A DNA stretch of 64,000 nucleotides, from contig JAYELL010000095.1 in the NCBI GenBank assembly GCA_034717495.1, forward strand, positions 1-64,000, in the 5' to 3' direction. Positions 52,615 to 61,743 of this stretch are shown in pieces. The translations under genes and the position numbers were made by a program. The stretch is from Chloroflexota bacterium. Lineage in GTDB: Bacteria > Chloroflexota > Anaerolineae > JAAEKA01. Position 1 is the stretch's first letter. Every line of letters starts with the position of its first letter. A model generated the notes under the pieces. The model saw only the letters and a list, made by a program, of their open reading frames with translations. It was not told the DNA's origin and did not search any database.

Positions 52615-54777
52615 ATGGCACGATACCTACTGGCAGTGTGGCCCTATTCCGGTCACGTCCATCCAAATATTACTCTGGCCAATGCACTTCGGGATCGCGG
52701 GCATGACGTAGCCTTTTATACTGGCGCACTCGTCGATTCCCAGGTGACTGGGCAGGGTTTCAGGCGATTTCCTTTTCGCCGGACTGCTGATCGCATTGCG
52801 GGCATTGTGGGCCTTGCCCAGAGTCGTCCGCTGGAGAACTGGGATGTGCCTGAGCTTTACGAACGTTTGTCGGTTCACTATACGGCGGTGTTCGACCAGG
52901 GGGCTCTTGCGCAGGCGGAGCTGGTCAAGGCAATGTACCGGGACTGGTTTGCTGGAAGCATGCCTCATCAGGTCAGCGATCTTGGCGAAATCCTTGCGGA
53001 TTGGCAGCCTGACGTGGTGGTTTGTGATCCCTTCATGTGGGGACCCACGCTCATCCTGCGTGAAATCCAGTCAACGCCGGTGGTTGTGTTCTCCTACTTC
53101 GCCGGTTGCTTGTTGCCGGGCCCTGACGTGCCACCATTCGGATTTGGCCTGCCAAGCCCGCGAAACTGGTGGTCGCGTCTGTTGACGCTCTCTCTGTATG
53201 GTGTGCGCGATCTGACAACCCGGGAGATAGCCCGGGAAGTGGACCGGATCAGGGCTGACAATGGCCTGTCACCACTGTCAACTCGGGTCATGGCCTATAC
53301 TGGCCAAGTGCCTCTTTACCTTGTGGCAAGCGCGGTCGAGTTCGATTTCAACCGCCGCGATCTGCCTGCTTCGGTACACTACGTCGGGCCCTTTCTGTGG
53401 GACAAACCTGGCAAGCAGTTGCCTCCGTCATGGCTGCAGCAGATGGGCGACGAGGCCGCGACCGGTGGCGATCCAATCGTCTATGTGTCGGAGGGTTCTG
53501 CCCACACGCGTGAGCCGGTCTTGCTTCGAGCGGCGATGCGAGGACTTGCCGAGCGGCCAATGCAGGTTGTGATGACGACCGGGCGTCATCGTGAGCCCGA
53601 GGATCTAGGATTGGGCCCCGTTGCAGCAAACATCCGAGTGGAACAATGGGTTCCCCACAGCGATCTGTTTCCTGAAACCAGTGCAGTTGTGACCAATGGA
53701 GGAAGCGGCACCGTTTTGTCCGCCTTGCTGGCCGGTGTGCCGTTGGTGGTCGTGCCGATGCAGTGGGATCATCTGGAAAACGCACAGCGCGTCGTGGAAG
53801 CAGGTGCGGGCCTGCGGATATCGCCCGGGAAATGCACCCCCGAACGTTTACAGGCGGCCGTTGAGCGGGTGCTCAACGAGCCATCCTTTCGCCTTCGAGC
53901 CCAGGAGATGGGATCGACATTCAAGCAGTATGGAGGCCCCGATTACGCCGTTGATCTGCTGGAGAAGTTGCGGGTGTCTTCGGAAACACGAGCATATTAT
54001 CCAATGAACAATGGAATCGAGTTTACCGGTGAACGTGTGGTGCCAGGCAAGACTCCAACCTATCTGGTGTGGGCGCATACATCGCGATACCAGTGGATCA
54101 AGGAGCAGGCCAAAGGGCGGGCAGTCCTCGATGCTGGTTGTGGAGAAGGATATGGCGCTGCCTACCTGGCGCAGGTGGCTGATCGTGTGGTTGGGGTTGA
54201 TCTCTCCCTCGATGCCGTCGAGCATGCCAGGACGTTTTACGGCTCGCCCTCACTAAGCTTTTCGGTGATGGACTGCAGCCAGCTGAGCTTTCCCTCCGAG
54301 AGCTTCGACATGGTTTCTTCGTTTGAGGTAATCGAACATCTAACGGATGTCGACCAGTTCCTGGCCGGAGTGCACAGGGTGTTGAAGCCGGGTGGAGTTT
54401 TTTTCGTCTCAACCCCCAATGGTGGACTCAACATCAATGCCGGCAAGAACCCATTCCATGAGACCGAGTATACCCTGGCGGAGTACAGGGAACTGCTTTC
54501 CGCTTTTTTCCCCGATGTTCAGATCTATGGCCAGGTTTGTACACATCGGCTGAGAGAGAGCCTGTTCATGTATTCGACCAACCTGTATATGCGCTCGAAG
54601 GTTTACGAGGGATTGGTCAACAGTCTGGCCCCACTATACTTCAAGGGTCAGGAGCGAGAGGTGACGTACGATCCTAACTGGGTTGACCAGTCCGATTCGG
54701 GAACCTTCGATTTCAGCCTGGACTCGGTTGGGAAGGCGACCTATTTCGTGGCCGTCTGTCGCAAGGCGCCGGATTAA
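52615..54777 (+). CDS. Glycosyltransferase-methyltransferase fusion
   Basis: A 720-residue fusion. Residues 1 to about 455 are a GT1-type glycosyltransferase (SGHVHPNITLANALRDRGHD; donor site VTNGGSGTVLSALLAGVPLV with QWDHLENA). From Met464 a class I methyltransferase begins with MNNGIEFTGERVVPG, then motif I VLDAGCGEGYGAAYLA (about 504), FEVIEHLTDVDQFL and LKPGGVFFVSTPNGG. The FTGERVVPG opening resembles methyltransferases encoded in sugar and glycan loci. The frame is continuous, with no stop or frameshift. It may add a sugar and methylate it or the aglycone; the order is unknown. Confidence 0.92.
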   Translation: MARYLLAVWPYSGHVHPNITLANALRDRGHDVAFYTGALVDSQVTGQGFRRFPFRRTADRIAGIVGLAQSRPLENWDVPELYERLSVHYTAVFDQGALAQAELVKAMYRDWFAGSMPHQVSDLGEILADWQPDVVVCDPFMWGPTLILREIQSTPVVVFSYFAGCLLPGPDVPPFGFGLPSPRNWWSRLLTLSLYGVRDLTTREIAREVDRIRADNGLSPLSTRVMAYTGQVPLYLVASAVEFDFNRRDLPASVHYVGPFLWDKPGKQLPPSWLQQMGDEAATGGDPIVYVSEGSAHTREPVLLRAAMRGLAERPMQVVMTTGRHREPEDLGLGPVAANIRVEQWVPHSDLFPETSAVVTNGGSGTVLSALLAGVPLVVVPMQWDHLENAQRVVEAGAGLRISPGKCTPERLQAAVERVLNEPSFRLRAQEMGSTFKQYGGPDYAVDLLEKLRVSSETRAYYPMNNGIEFTGERVVPGKTPTYLVWAHTSRYQWIKEQAKGRAVLDAGCGEGYGAAYLAQVADRVVGVDLSLDAVEHARTFYGSPSLSFSVMDCSQLSFPSESFDMVSSFEVIEHLTDVDQFLAGVHRVLKPGGVFFVSTPNGGLNINAGKNPFHETEYTLAEYRELLSAFFPDVQIYGQVCTHRLRESLFMYSTNLYMRSKVYEGLVNSLAPLYFKGQEREVTYDPNWVDQSDSGTFDFSLDSVGKATYFVAVCRKAPD

Positions 54778-54778
54778 T

Positions 54779-54808
54779 CGTCAATGGTCAGTTATTGATG
54801 GCAGAGGG
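54779..54808. repeat. GTCAATGGTCAGTT-type dispersed repeat
   Basis: CGTCAATGGTCAGTTATTGA then TGGCAGAGG lies between the fusion gene and the epimerase gene. It is related to TGTCAATTGTTAATGGCAGA at 14201-14220 and the copy at 40945. Confidence 0.6.
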
Positions 54809-54823
54809 CAAGAGAATAAGCTG

Positions 54824-55864
54824 ATGACAAACGATTACTGGAATGGTCGAAGGGTATTGGTAACCGGTGCGCCCGGCTTCATTGGCTCCCACGTGACTGA
54901 TTTGCTGGTGGAGAGTGGGGCGAGGGTTACCGTCGCCGTCCTGCCTGAGCAGGTTGGAGAGGATATGGCAAATCTGCATCAGGTCGAGGATAGGATCGAC
55001 ATGGTGGCAGCGGAACTGAGTTTGCTCGACGACTGCCGGCGTGCGTGCCGGGGCCAGGATGTGGTTTTCAGTCTTGCCCATCTTGATGGCAGTGTGGCGT
55101 TTAAGCGGGACAAGCCTGCGCTGGTCTTCCGCCAGAACATGCTCATCACCCTGAATCTGCTTGAGGCGGCCCACGAGGCAGGTGTGGATCGCTTTCTCGT
55201 CATGAGCTCCGCGGAAGTGTATTCGCCCGAGGTGTCCGCGCCGATGGAGGAGGCCGATGGTTTTCGGGGAAGGCCCTCCCGGACCTCGGACGGCTACAGT
55301 TGGTCGAAACGGATGTCCGAGTTTGCAGCTGAACTCTATAGCCGGGAACATGGTCTCAAGGTTGCCATAGCAAGGCCCAGCAACGTCTATGGCCCCCGTG
55401 ATGGTTTCGAACTGCATCGCGGCCGGGTGATCCCCATGTTCATTCGCAAAGTTCACGAGAGCAATGACTCGTTGGTGATCTGGGGTTCAGGTGAGCAGAG
55501 CCGATCCTTTCTCTATGTGGGAGACCTGGCTCGCGGTTTGCTTGATCTGGTAGAAAAGTATCCGGTGAGCGATCCTGTGAATTTCAGTGGAGAACGGGAG
55601 ATTAGCATTGCCGAGCTGGCGCAGCTCATTGTACGCCTGTCGGGTTGTGATGTGGATATCGTGTATGATTTGGATAAGCCGGCCGGCCCGCCTAACCGGA
55701 TTCTGAGCAGGGAAAAAGCCATTGAATTGCTCGGTTTTCGTGAAACCGTATCCCTGGAATCTGGCCTGCAGCGCACCATAGAGTACTACTGCAAAGATGG
55801 CCTGGCAAGCACCGACCGGCAGGCATCATTGCAGCCTATGGCTTCCATTCAGGAGAAGAAATGA
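54824..55864 (+). CDS. NAD-dependent epimerase/dehydratase (sugar nucleotide type)
   Basis: A 346-residue extended SDR: TGAPGFIGSH dinucleotide loop, catalytic Ser in VMSSAEVYSP, and Y-x3-K as YSWSK, with RPSNVYGPRD and GSGEQSRSFLYVGDLARGLL typical of UDP/GDP/dTDP-sugar epimerases and dehydratases. It probably supplies the sugar donor of the two glycosyltransferases. ATG 54824 gives the usual N-terminus; the longer frame from 54683 overlaps the previous gene. Its stop overlaps the next gene's ATG. Confidence 0.92.
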   Translation: MTNDYWNGRRVLVTGAPGFIGSHVTDLLVESGARVTVAVLPEQVGEDMANLHQVEDRIDMVAAELSLLDDCRRACRGQDVVFSLAHLDGSVAFKRDKPALVFRQNMLITLNLLEAAHEAGVDRFLVMSSAEVYSPEVSAPMEEADGFRGRPSRTSDGYSWSKRMSEFAAELYSREHGLKVAIARPSNVYGPRDGFELHRGRVIPMFIRKVHESNDSLVIWGSGEQSRSFLYVGDLARGLLDLVEKYPVSDPVNFSGEREISIAELAQLIVRLSGCDVDIVYDLDKPAGPPNRILSREKAIELLGFRETVSLESGLQRTIEYYCKDGLASTDRQASLQPMASIQEKK

Positions 55865-57174
55865 CAACCAGACCACCAAACGTTCTGCTTATCACCGTCG
55901 ATACATTACGCGCCGATCACCTGGGCTCCTACGGCTACCAGCGGCCCACGAGTCCAGAAATGGACGCGATTGCGGCCGACGGTACTCTCTTCGAGCAGTT
56001 TTTTTGCTCCGCCATTCCGACCCAACCGTCATACACGACCTTGTACACCGGTCAACATCCGATCACCCATGGGGTCGTTGGGCAGGGTGGAGATGCTGTT
56101 CTCAGCTCGACTACCCCGGTGTTGCCCGAGCTTTTTCTCAAAGCCGGCTATACCACCAGCGCGTTTGATACGCTGATGCGCGATCGTATCTGGTTCGGGC
56201 GGGGCTATGAGTATTACATCGATCCCAGTCTGCGGCGTGTGTTGCGTTTGGGGGTGACCTGCGACGAGTTGAATCAACGAGCCATTCCCTGGATGCAAGC
56301 CCATGCGGAAGAGCCTTTTTTCATGTTCATGCACTATTGGGATCCGCATGCCCCCTATGTGCCGCCCGAACGCTATCGCAACCTCTTCTATTCGGGCAAT
56401 CCTGTCGATCCCGATAACAGCGCGCTTGATAGCTGGTGGGAACATCCCCTGGGGATCCTGGCACGGGAAACCTGGCTGCGGACGGCCGACGGGCCGGTAA
56501 CCGACCCGGAGTTCGTGGTTTCCCTGTACGACCAGGAGATTCGCCACATCGATGACGGGATAGGTGCCCTGGTGGATGCATTAGATAGCTCAGGCCTGGC
56601 GGAAAATACGCTTGTCATGATACTGGGTGACCATGGCGAAAGCATGACCGAGCACGGCATTTTCTTCGAACACCATGGCCTTTACGATTGTGTGTTGCGG
56701 GTGCCCGTTATCGTCCGATGGCCTGGCAAAATTCCTGCCGGAACCCGCCTGCAAGGCATGTACCAGATGCACGACATTGCTCCCACGTTGCTGGACGCCG
56801 TTGGGCTTCCAGTGGCCAGAAACATGGATGGCATCAGCTTCTGGGATGAGCTCACTGGACAGGCTTTGGATACTGGCCGCGAAGAGGTGTTCAGCCTTGA
56901 GAGCACCATGCAGGCAAAATGGTGCCTGCGGACCTCAGAGCATAAGCTCATCGTCTCGCGCGAACCCGACTCTTATGGGAACCCGGAGAAAGAACTCTAT
57001 GACCTGGTCGCAGACCCGCAGGAATTGAACAACATCTATCAGGAACGGCCCGACGTGGCCACTGTTCTGGAAGACCGGCTTGAGGGCTGGATCAAGGAAC
57101 GGCTGGATGAGATGGGCGAGACCGAAGATCCTGTCAGCAAACAGGGAGTCAGTCTGAAGGGCTTGTGGGGTTAA
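55861..57174 (+). CDS. Sulfatase-fold hydrolase with Thr nucleophile
   Basis: A 437-residue sulfatase/alkaline-phosphatase-fold protein: NVLLITVDTLRADHLGSYGY with metal-binding Asp at the start, then ILGDHGESMTEHG later. The C/S-x-P-S-R activation motif is TQPSY (Thr54-Tyr58), so no formylglycine can form. Threonine is the nucleophile in phosphate- and phosphoethanolamine-transfer branches of the superfamily. It is more likely a phosphotransferase or phosphodiesterase than a sulfatase, or it is inactive as the latter. No signal peptide. Coupled to the epimerase gene (ATGA). Confidence 0.9.
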   Translation: MTTRPPNVLLITVDTLRADHLGSYGYQRPTSPEMDAIAADGTLFEQFFCSAIPTQPSYTTLYTGQHPITHGVVGQGGDAVLSSTTPVLPELFLKAGYTTSAFDTLMRDRIWFGRGYEYYIDPSLRRVLRLGVTCDELNQRAIPWMQAHAEEPFFMFMHYWDPHAPYVPPERYRNLFYSGNPVDPDNSALDSWWEHPLGILARETWLRTADGPVTDPEFVVSLYDQEIRHIDDGIGALVDALDSSGLAENTLVMILGDHGESMTEHGIFFEHHGLYDCVLRVPVIVRWPGKIPAGTRLQGMYQMHDIAPTLLDAVGLPVARNMDGISFWDELTGQALDTGREEVFSLESTMQAKWCLRTSEHKLIVSREPDSYGNPEKELYDLVADPQELNNIYQERPDVATVLEDRLEGWIKERLDEMGETEDPVSKQGVSLKGLWG

Positions 57175-57199
57175 GTAAGATAGAAAGAAAAGGGAGATT

Positions 57200-57571
57200 A
57201 TGCAGAAACAGCTAGAAAGAACGCGCGAGGATGAATTACAGGCGCTTGCCATGGATTACCTGGAAGCCTTCGAGGCCCGGGATCTGGAACGTTGCGTGGC
57301 CTTCTACGACGATTCGGCGACGGTTGTCTTTCACGTCGGGCGTTACGAGGGCAAGGAGGCGATCACCACCTGGCATCAGGACCGTTTCGGTGCAGACTTG
57401 CAGCTCCTTAGCATGGATGGCACGAGTGCATTGGGAGACACGGTCACCATTGATGCCACCGCGACCTCCAAGCGTCTGAAAGCCTGGAGAATCCCAAGCC
57501 TCGCTGCCAAGGTGGAATTCACTTTCGATGGCGACCTGATTACATATGCGAAGTTTGGGCTACGCGTTTAG
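57200..57571 (+). CDS. NTF2-like (SnoaL/DUF4440-type) protein
   Basis: A 123-residue cone-fold protein: helix with MDYLEAFEARDLERCVAFYD, then DDSATVVFHVGRYEGKEAITTW and a terminal sheet (VEFTFDGDLITYAKFGLRV). This is the usual size and pattern of the SnoaL/NTF2-like superfamily. Members in biosynthetic clusters act as cyclases, isomerases or binding proteins; the role here is open. A GGGAG site precedes the ATG. Confidence 0.85.
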   Translation: MQKQLERTREDELQALAMDYLEAFEARDLERCVAFYDDSATVVFHVGRYEGKEAITTWHQDRFGADLQLLSMDGTSALGDTVTIDATATSKRLKAWRIPSLAAKVEFTFDGDLITYAKFGLRV

Positions 57572-57611
57572 ATGTGGCCCACTGAGCAGCAATCTTAAGA
57601 GGAAATACACA

Positions 57612-58844
57612 ATGTCAAACACATCGAACGACTACATTTCCTTGCGGATCGGATTATTCGTGTCGGCGGCGCTGATACTGCTGTTCCTGACAGGCTGTGA
57701 AGGAGGTCAGCTTCCACCGCCTCCTGCAACGCCAACGCCAGCAACCGGACAGTCGGATTCCTGTGTTGTAGCAGACATCGAGCGGATCGGCCTTAGCGGC
57801 GGCGGGCTGGATTGGTCGCAAAACGACGACAATCTCATTCTGATGTCGAGGTATGATGAGAACGGAATCACGCAGGTCTACACGATCAAGACTGACGGCA
57901 CGGACGAGATCTGCCTGACCTGTCAACAGGTGCCAGGCGGTCCCGCGGTCGGCCTCCACAAAGGAGTTGCCCATTGGCATCCATCGGGAGATTACATTGT
58001 TCTCCAGGTTGAAATGGCCGAACACGAGGTAGATCGTGACCTCGCGCAACCGGGAAGTGGCCGGGCCAACAACATCTGGGCAATGACGGCAGACGGCAGC
58101 CGCTGGTGGCAGCTAACCAGGTACGACGACAATCCCGAGGCAGGTGTACTGTTTCCCGTGCCTTCCAACGACGGCAGCAGGCTGGCCTGGTCAGAGCGCC
58201 ACGCCGGTCCCGAGAATCCCTTCCTGACGCTGGCGAAGTTCTTGATGAACCAACCGACAGCTGATCTCTGGGGCCAGTGGCGTGTCAACGTGGCGGATAT
58301 GGTCTTCGACGACGAAGGCCCCCGGTTGGACAACATCGAGCGGCATGGATTGGACAGAGGCTTTTTCTACGAGGTGCAGTCCTGGAGTCCCGATGACAGC
58401 AAAATCTATTTTGCCTCCGAAGGCGGCCAGGAAAACGTCTATCTGCTGGACATCTGGGAGAAGGACCTGGAGACACAAGCGCTGCGGAACTTAACCAACA
58501 ATCCTGGCAACTGGGAAGAGCATCTTGGCATTTCGCCCAGTGGAAAAAAGATGCTGTACGATTCCAGTTCCTGTTGCTCGTGGGATTCCAACCAGCTGAA
58601 AACGCTGAGGATGGAACTTTACATGATGGATGCCGACGGCAGCAATGCGGTTCAGCTTACCCATTTCAACACATCTGGCTACCCGGAATCGTCGGAGGGA
58701 CAGAGCGTGGTCGCGAAGGGTGTCTGGAGTCCCGATGGACGCCAGGTGGCGCTGCAACGAATCGCGCTGGACCAGTTCACTGAAGGGAAGCGCACGACTG
58801 ATCTGTGGATACTGACATTTGCTGGCCCCTGCGGTGTCGAGTGA
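57612..58844 (+). CDS. Lipoprotein with TolB/PD40-like beta-propeller
   Basis: A 410-residue lipoprotein: signal helix ending in FLTGCEGG, then a Pro/Thr-rich linker, then WD40-like propeller repeats (DWSQNDDNLILMSRYDENG, SWSPDDSKIYFASEGGQENVY, GVWSPDGRQVALQRIA). Such propellers mediate binding at the cell surface. ATG 57612 has an AAGAGGA site 8 bases before it. The 57546 start overlaps the previous gene and lacks the signal. Confidence 0.85.
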   Translation: MSNTSNDYISLRIGLFVSAALILLFLTGCEGGQLPPPPATPTPATGQSDSCVVADIERIGLSGGGLDWSQNDDNLILMSRYDENGITQVYTIKTDGTDEICLTCQQVPGGPAVGLHKGVAHWHPSGDYIVLQVEMAEHEVDRDLAQPGSGRANNIWAMTADGSRWWQLTRYDDNPEAGVLFPVPSNDGSRLAWSERHAGPENPFLTLAKFLMNQPTADLWGQWRVNVADMVFDDEGPRLDNIERHGLDRGFFYEVQSWSPDDSKIYFASEGGQENVYLLDIWEKDLETQALRNLTNNPGNWEEHLGISPSGKKMLYDSSSCCSWDSNQLKTLRMELYMMDADGSNAVQLTHFNTSGYPESSEGQSVVAKGVWSPDGRQVALQRIALDQFTEGKRTTDLWILTFAGPCGVE

Positions 58845-58871
58845 GCGGGTTTTCTGCTGAATGAATGATGG

Positions 58872-60218
58872 ATGGCGCTGACAATGGATAGAGAGAATCG
58901 GATTTACCGGGTGAATCGGAGACAGTTTCTGAAGTTGGCGGCTGGTGGTGTGGCCGCCCTGACTCTTGCCAGACGCCCAGCCGCTGCGTCCACATATCGC
59001 GTCGGGGTGGGCCATCATACCGATTCCTACACGGCAACCATGCGCGCAATCAGCGCCAGCGATGAGTGGGTACCGGGTATGATCTATGGGCGCACGGTGA
59101 TCATCAAACCGAATCTATTGGTCGGTACATCACCCGACTCGGGTATCATTACCGATGCCCAGGTTGTTCGAGCTATCGTGGACCTGGCGCTGGCTGCCGG
59201 AGCCTTCAAGATCAGGATCGTCGAGGGCAGTCCCGGGGGTTCGAACTTCTCGGCCTGTGGCTACGACTTCCTGCAGGATTATGGCGGGTCTGGCAGGGTA
59301 TCCCTGGTCGATCTGGACAGCCTGCCGGTTCAATCTGCCTCTATCGACGGTGGGCTGGCCTATGAGCAGATCACCATGCCTGAGATGGTGCTGCAGCCCA
59401 ATACCTATCTCATCAGTGTTGGAAAGCTCAAGACCCATGCCGAAACACTGGCAACGCTCGCGACAAAAAACATCTTCGGCTTGCCACCGGTGAGCTATTA
59501 TTCGCCTCCTGGCGAGAATGGCCGCTTCGCGATGCACTATCGAGGGGTCAACCAGGCGACTGTGGACCTCAATCTGGCCCGACCCATCGACTTCGCGGTT
59601 GTGGACGGTATCTGGGGCATGGAAGGCTTAGGCCCTTACGGGGGAACCCCGGTACGGATGGACACGGTTGTGGCAGGCGCCAATGCTGTGGCCGTCGACC
59701 GGGTGTGTATGGAGATCATGTCGGTGCCCCAGCTTTGGGTCCAGCATTTGACCTATGCGGCCCGGCTTGGGCTCGGACCCGCCAGCCTTGATTCTGTGCA
59801 GGTGGCCGGGGACCCGGTGACGCCAAGGGCTTTCAGCCTGCCTACCTTCCCGCCACAGGTCGAATATCCGCGTCTCAGTCCAGCTGCATTCGATCCGGCG
59901 GGAGGTCAGCAGACAAGCATTACAACCTGGGTCAGCCGGCCATGCCAGGCGCGGGTTGAAATCGTTCGCACATCGGATAGCTCCACCGATGTGACCCATG
60001 TTCGCTGGTTGCGAAACTGGACGAGCCGTCCCGCCGGCATCGACACACTGGCCTGGGATGGACGGGATGACAGTGGCGAGATCGTCGCTCCGGGCAGGTA
60101 TACGGTTCGGGTGGAGGCCGATGGTCAGCAACCAGCGCGCAACGCCTTTGCCACAAGCAAGGTAGAGGTGGCGGAGTTGGTAAACGGGCGCCTCTTCCTG
60201 CCATCGATTCTTGGTTGA
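58872..60218 (+). CDS. Tat-exported DUF362 protein with C-terminal FlgD-like domain
   Basis: A 448-residue protein with a twin-arginine signal (NRRQFLKLAAGGVAALTLA). Then comes a DUF362 domain (about 70-330) with KPNLLVG, an Asp/Glu-rich VRAIVDLALAAGA, HAETLATLATKNIFGLPP and WGMEGLGPYGG. The C-terminus (about 350-440) is a FlgD Ig-like sheet (TLAWDGRDDSGEIVAPGRYT). DUF362 is sometimes fused to ferredoxin domains; here no Cys cluster is seen. Function unknown. Start 58872 or 58884 (MDRENR); neither has a strong site. Confidence 0.82.
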   Translation: MALTMDRENRIYRVNRRQFLKLAAGGVAALTLARRPAAASTYRVGVGHHTDSYTATMRAISASDEWVPGMIYGRTVIIKPNLLVGTSPDSGIITDAQVVRAIVDLALAAGAFKIRIVEGSPGGSNFSACGYDFLQDYGGSGRVSLVDLDSLPVQSASIDGGLAYEQITMPEMVLQPNTYLISVGKLKTHAETLATLATKNIFGLPPVSYYSPPGENGRFAMHYRGVNQATVDLNLARPIDFAVVDGIWGMEGLGPYGGTPVRMDTVVAGANAVAVDRVCMEIMSVPQLWVQHLTYAARLGLGPASLDSVQVAGDPVTPRAFSLPTFPPQVEYPRLSPAAFDPAGGQQTSITTWVSRPCQARVEIVRTSDSSTDVTHVRWLRNWTSRPAGIDTLAWDGRDDSGEIVAPGRYTVRVEADGQQPARNAFATSKVEVAELVNGRLFLPSILG

Positions 60219-60258
60219 AGCAGGCAACCGTGCATACCAGCCGTTGCAGGAGAAAAGT

Positions 60259-61740
60259 TTGGAGACAGAAATCGAAAAGGTGACGTCCAAACCTGTCGGC
60301 GCTGGCGTTGCTGCATTGCCAGTTCGGAGTGGCCTGACCCTGCGGACCAAAACGCTTTATGGCGTCGGCGAAGTCAGCAATGCCATAAAGTCCTTTACCT
60401 TTGGCCTGCTGCTGCTCTTCTTTTATACCTCGGTCCTCGGACTGCCAGGGACGCTGGTCGGTATTGCGACCTCCATCAGTCTGATCTGGGACGCGTTGGT
60501 GGACCCTGTCATTGGCCATCTATCGGACAGAGCCCATTTTCGTTTCGGGCGGCGGCATACCTTTATGCTGGCCGGTGCCGTCAGCATGGGCATCTTCTTC
60601 TACCTGATCTTCAGCCCGCCTGCGGGACTTTCCATGACCGCTCTCTTTGTCTGGCTGGTAGGAACCAATCTTTTGCTTCGCACCTCCAATTCTATCTTCA
60701 TGGTGCCATATCACGCCCTGGGCGCCGAGTTGAGCGACGATTACGATGAAAGGACCTCAATCACGGGAATCCGGGCGGCGCTATCTCTGCTCGGCACCTT
60801 GCTGGTTGCCGGGCTGATGTTCGTGGTTTTCTTTCCCAACCAAACGCCAGGAGTCGATCCTAAATTCAACGCGGGCGGCTACACCTCGATGGGGATCGTC
60901 CTGGGCCTGACGATCACCGTGTTGGGTGCCATAGCGGTGTTCGGTACCCTGTCACAGCGCTCCAGGCTTCCCCGGAATGGCATTGAAACGCAGGAGGAGA
61001 AGATCGGCTTCTTTGACGGGCTGCTTCTGGCTCTCAGGAATCGATCGTTTCTGGTTCTGACCCTGGCAACAGCGATTTTCTTTTTGGCCAGCGTCGTCAA
61101 TGCCCAGTTGGCCGTACACTATCTGACCTACTACGCACAGATATCCAGCAGCCAGGCAGTGAGTGTATTCCTGTTGAGTTTCTACATCGGCGGCCTGCTG
61201 GGCGTTTTTGTCTGGCTGCGAGTCGCACAACGGGTCGACAAACACCGTCTTTTCGTTGGCAATACGTTGATCCTGGCCTTCATCATTTCCGCTGCCTATT
61301 GGCTGGTGGGCCCAGGACACTTGCTCGGTACGGGCAACGTCATGCCTTTGCTGGTAGGCAATGCCATCGGTGGCTTTTTTGCCAGCGCGATCTGGGTGGT
61401 ACCTGCTTCGATGATAGCGGACGTGACCGATGAGGATGAGTTGAAAACGGGCAAGCAGCGATCAGGCACCTTCTTCGGCATCAACTCTTTTTTCGTCCAG
61501 GAATCGGCCAGTATAGCTGTTTTGATCACCGGTGTACTGCTTGATTATTTCGCGCGCCTGGTTCCTGGCCAGGTTGAACAATCGGCTCAGACCGCGGAGC
61601 GGCTGGGCATATTATACGGCCTTATGCCAGCTTTCCTGTACGTCATGGCCGCAGTGCTGATGTTACGCTACAGCCTGACTCGACAACGGGTCGTGAGCAT
61701 ACAACAGGAACTACGCTTGAAAAGGAACGGAGACCAATAG
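60259..61740 (+). CDS. GPH/MFS-family cation symporter
   Basis: A 493-residue transporter with about 12 TM helices. It has the GPH signature region YGVGEVSNAIKSFTFGL, LIWDALVDPVIGHLSDR and FGRRHTFMLAG, typical of MFS_2 glycoside-pentoside-hexuronide and lysophospholipid carriers. In this position it may move the glycolipid, a precursor sugar or a lysophospholipid. TTG 60259 with AGGAG 6 bases upstream is preferred over TTG 60211, which overlaps the previous gene. Confidence 0.9.
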   Translation: METEIEKVTSKPVGAGVAALPVRSGLTLRTKTLYGVGEVSNAIKSFTFGLLLLFFYTSVLGLPGTLVGIATSISLIWDALVDPVIGHLSDRAHFRFGRRHTFMLAGAVSMGIFFYLIFSPPAGLSMTALFVWLVGTNLLLRTSNSIFMVPYHALGAELSDDYDERTSITGIRAALSLLGTLLVAGLMFVVFFPNQTPGVDPKFNAGGYTSMGIVLGLTITVLGAIAVFGTLSQRSRLPRNGIETQEEKIGFFDGLLLALRNRSFLVLTLATAIFFLASVVNAQLAVHYLTYYAQISSSQAVSVFLLSFYIGGLLGVFVWLRVAQRVDKHRLFVGNTLILAFIISAAYWLVGPGHLLGTGNVMPLLVGNAIGGFFASAIWVVPASMIADVTDEDELKTGKQRSGTFFGINSFFVQESASIAVLITGVLLDYFARLVPGQVEQSAQTAERLGILYGLMPAFLYVMAAVLMLRYSLTRQRVVSIQQELRLKRNGDQ

Positions 61741-61743
61741 GTA

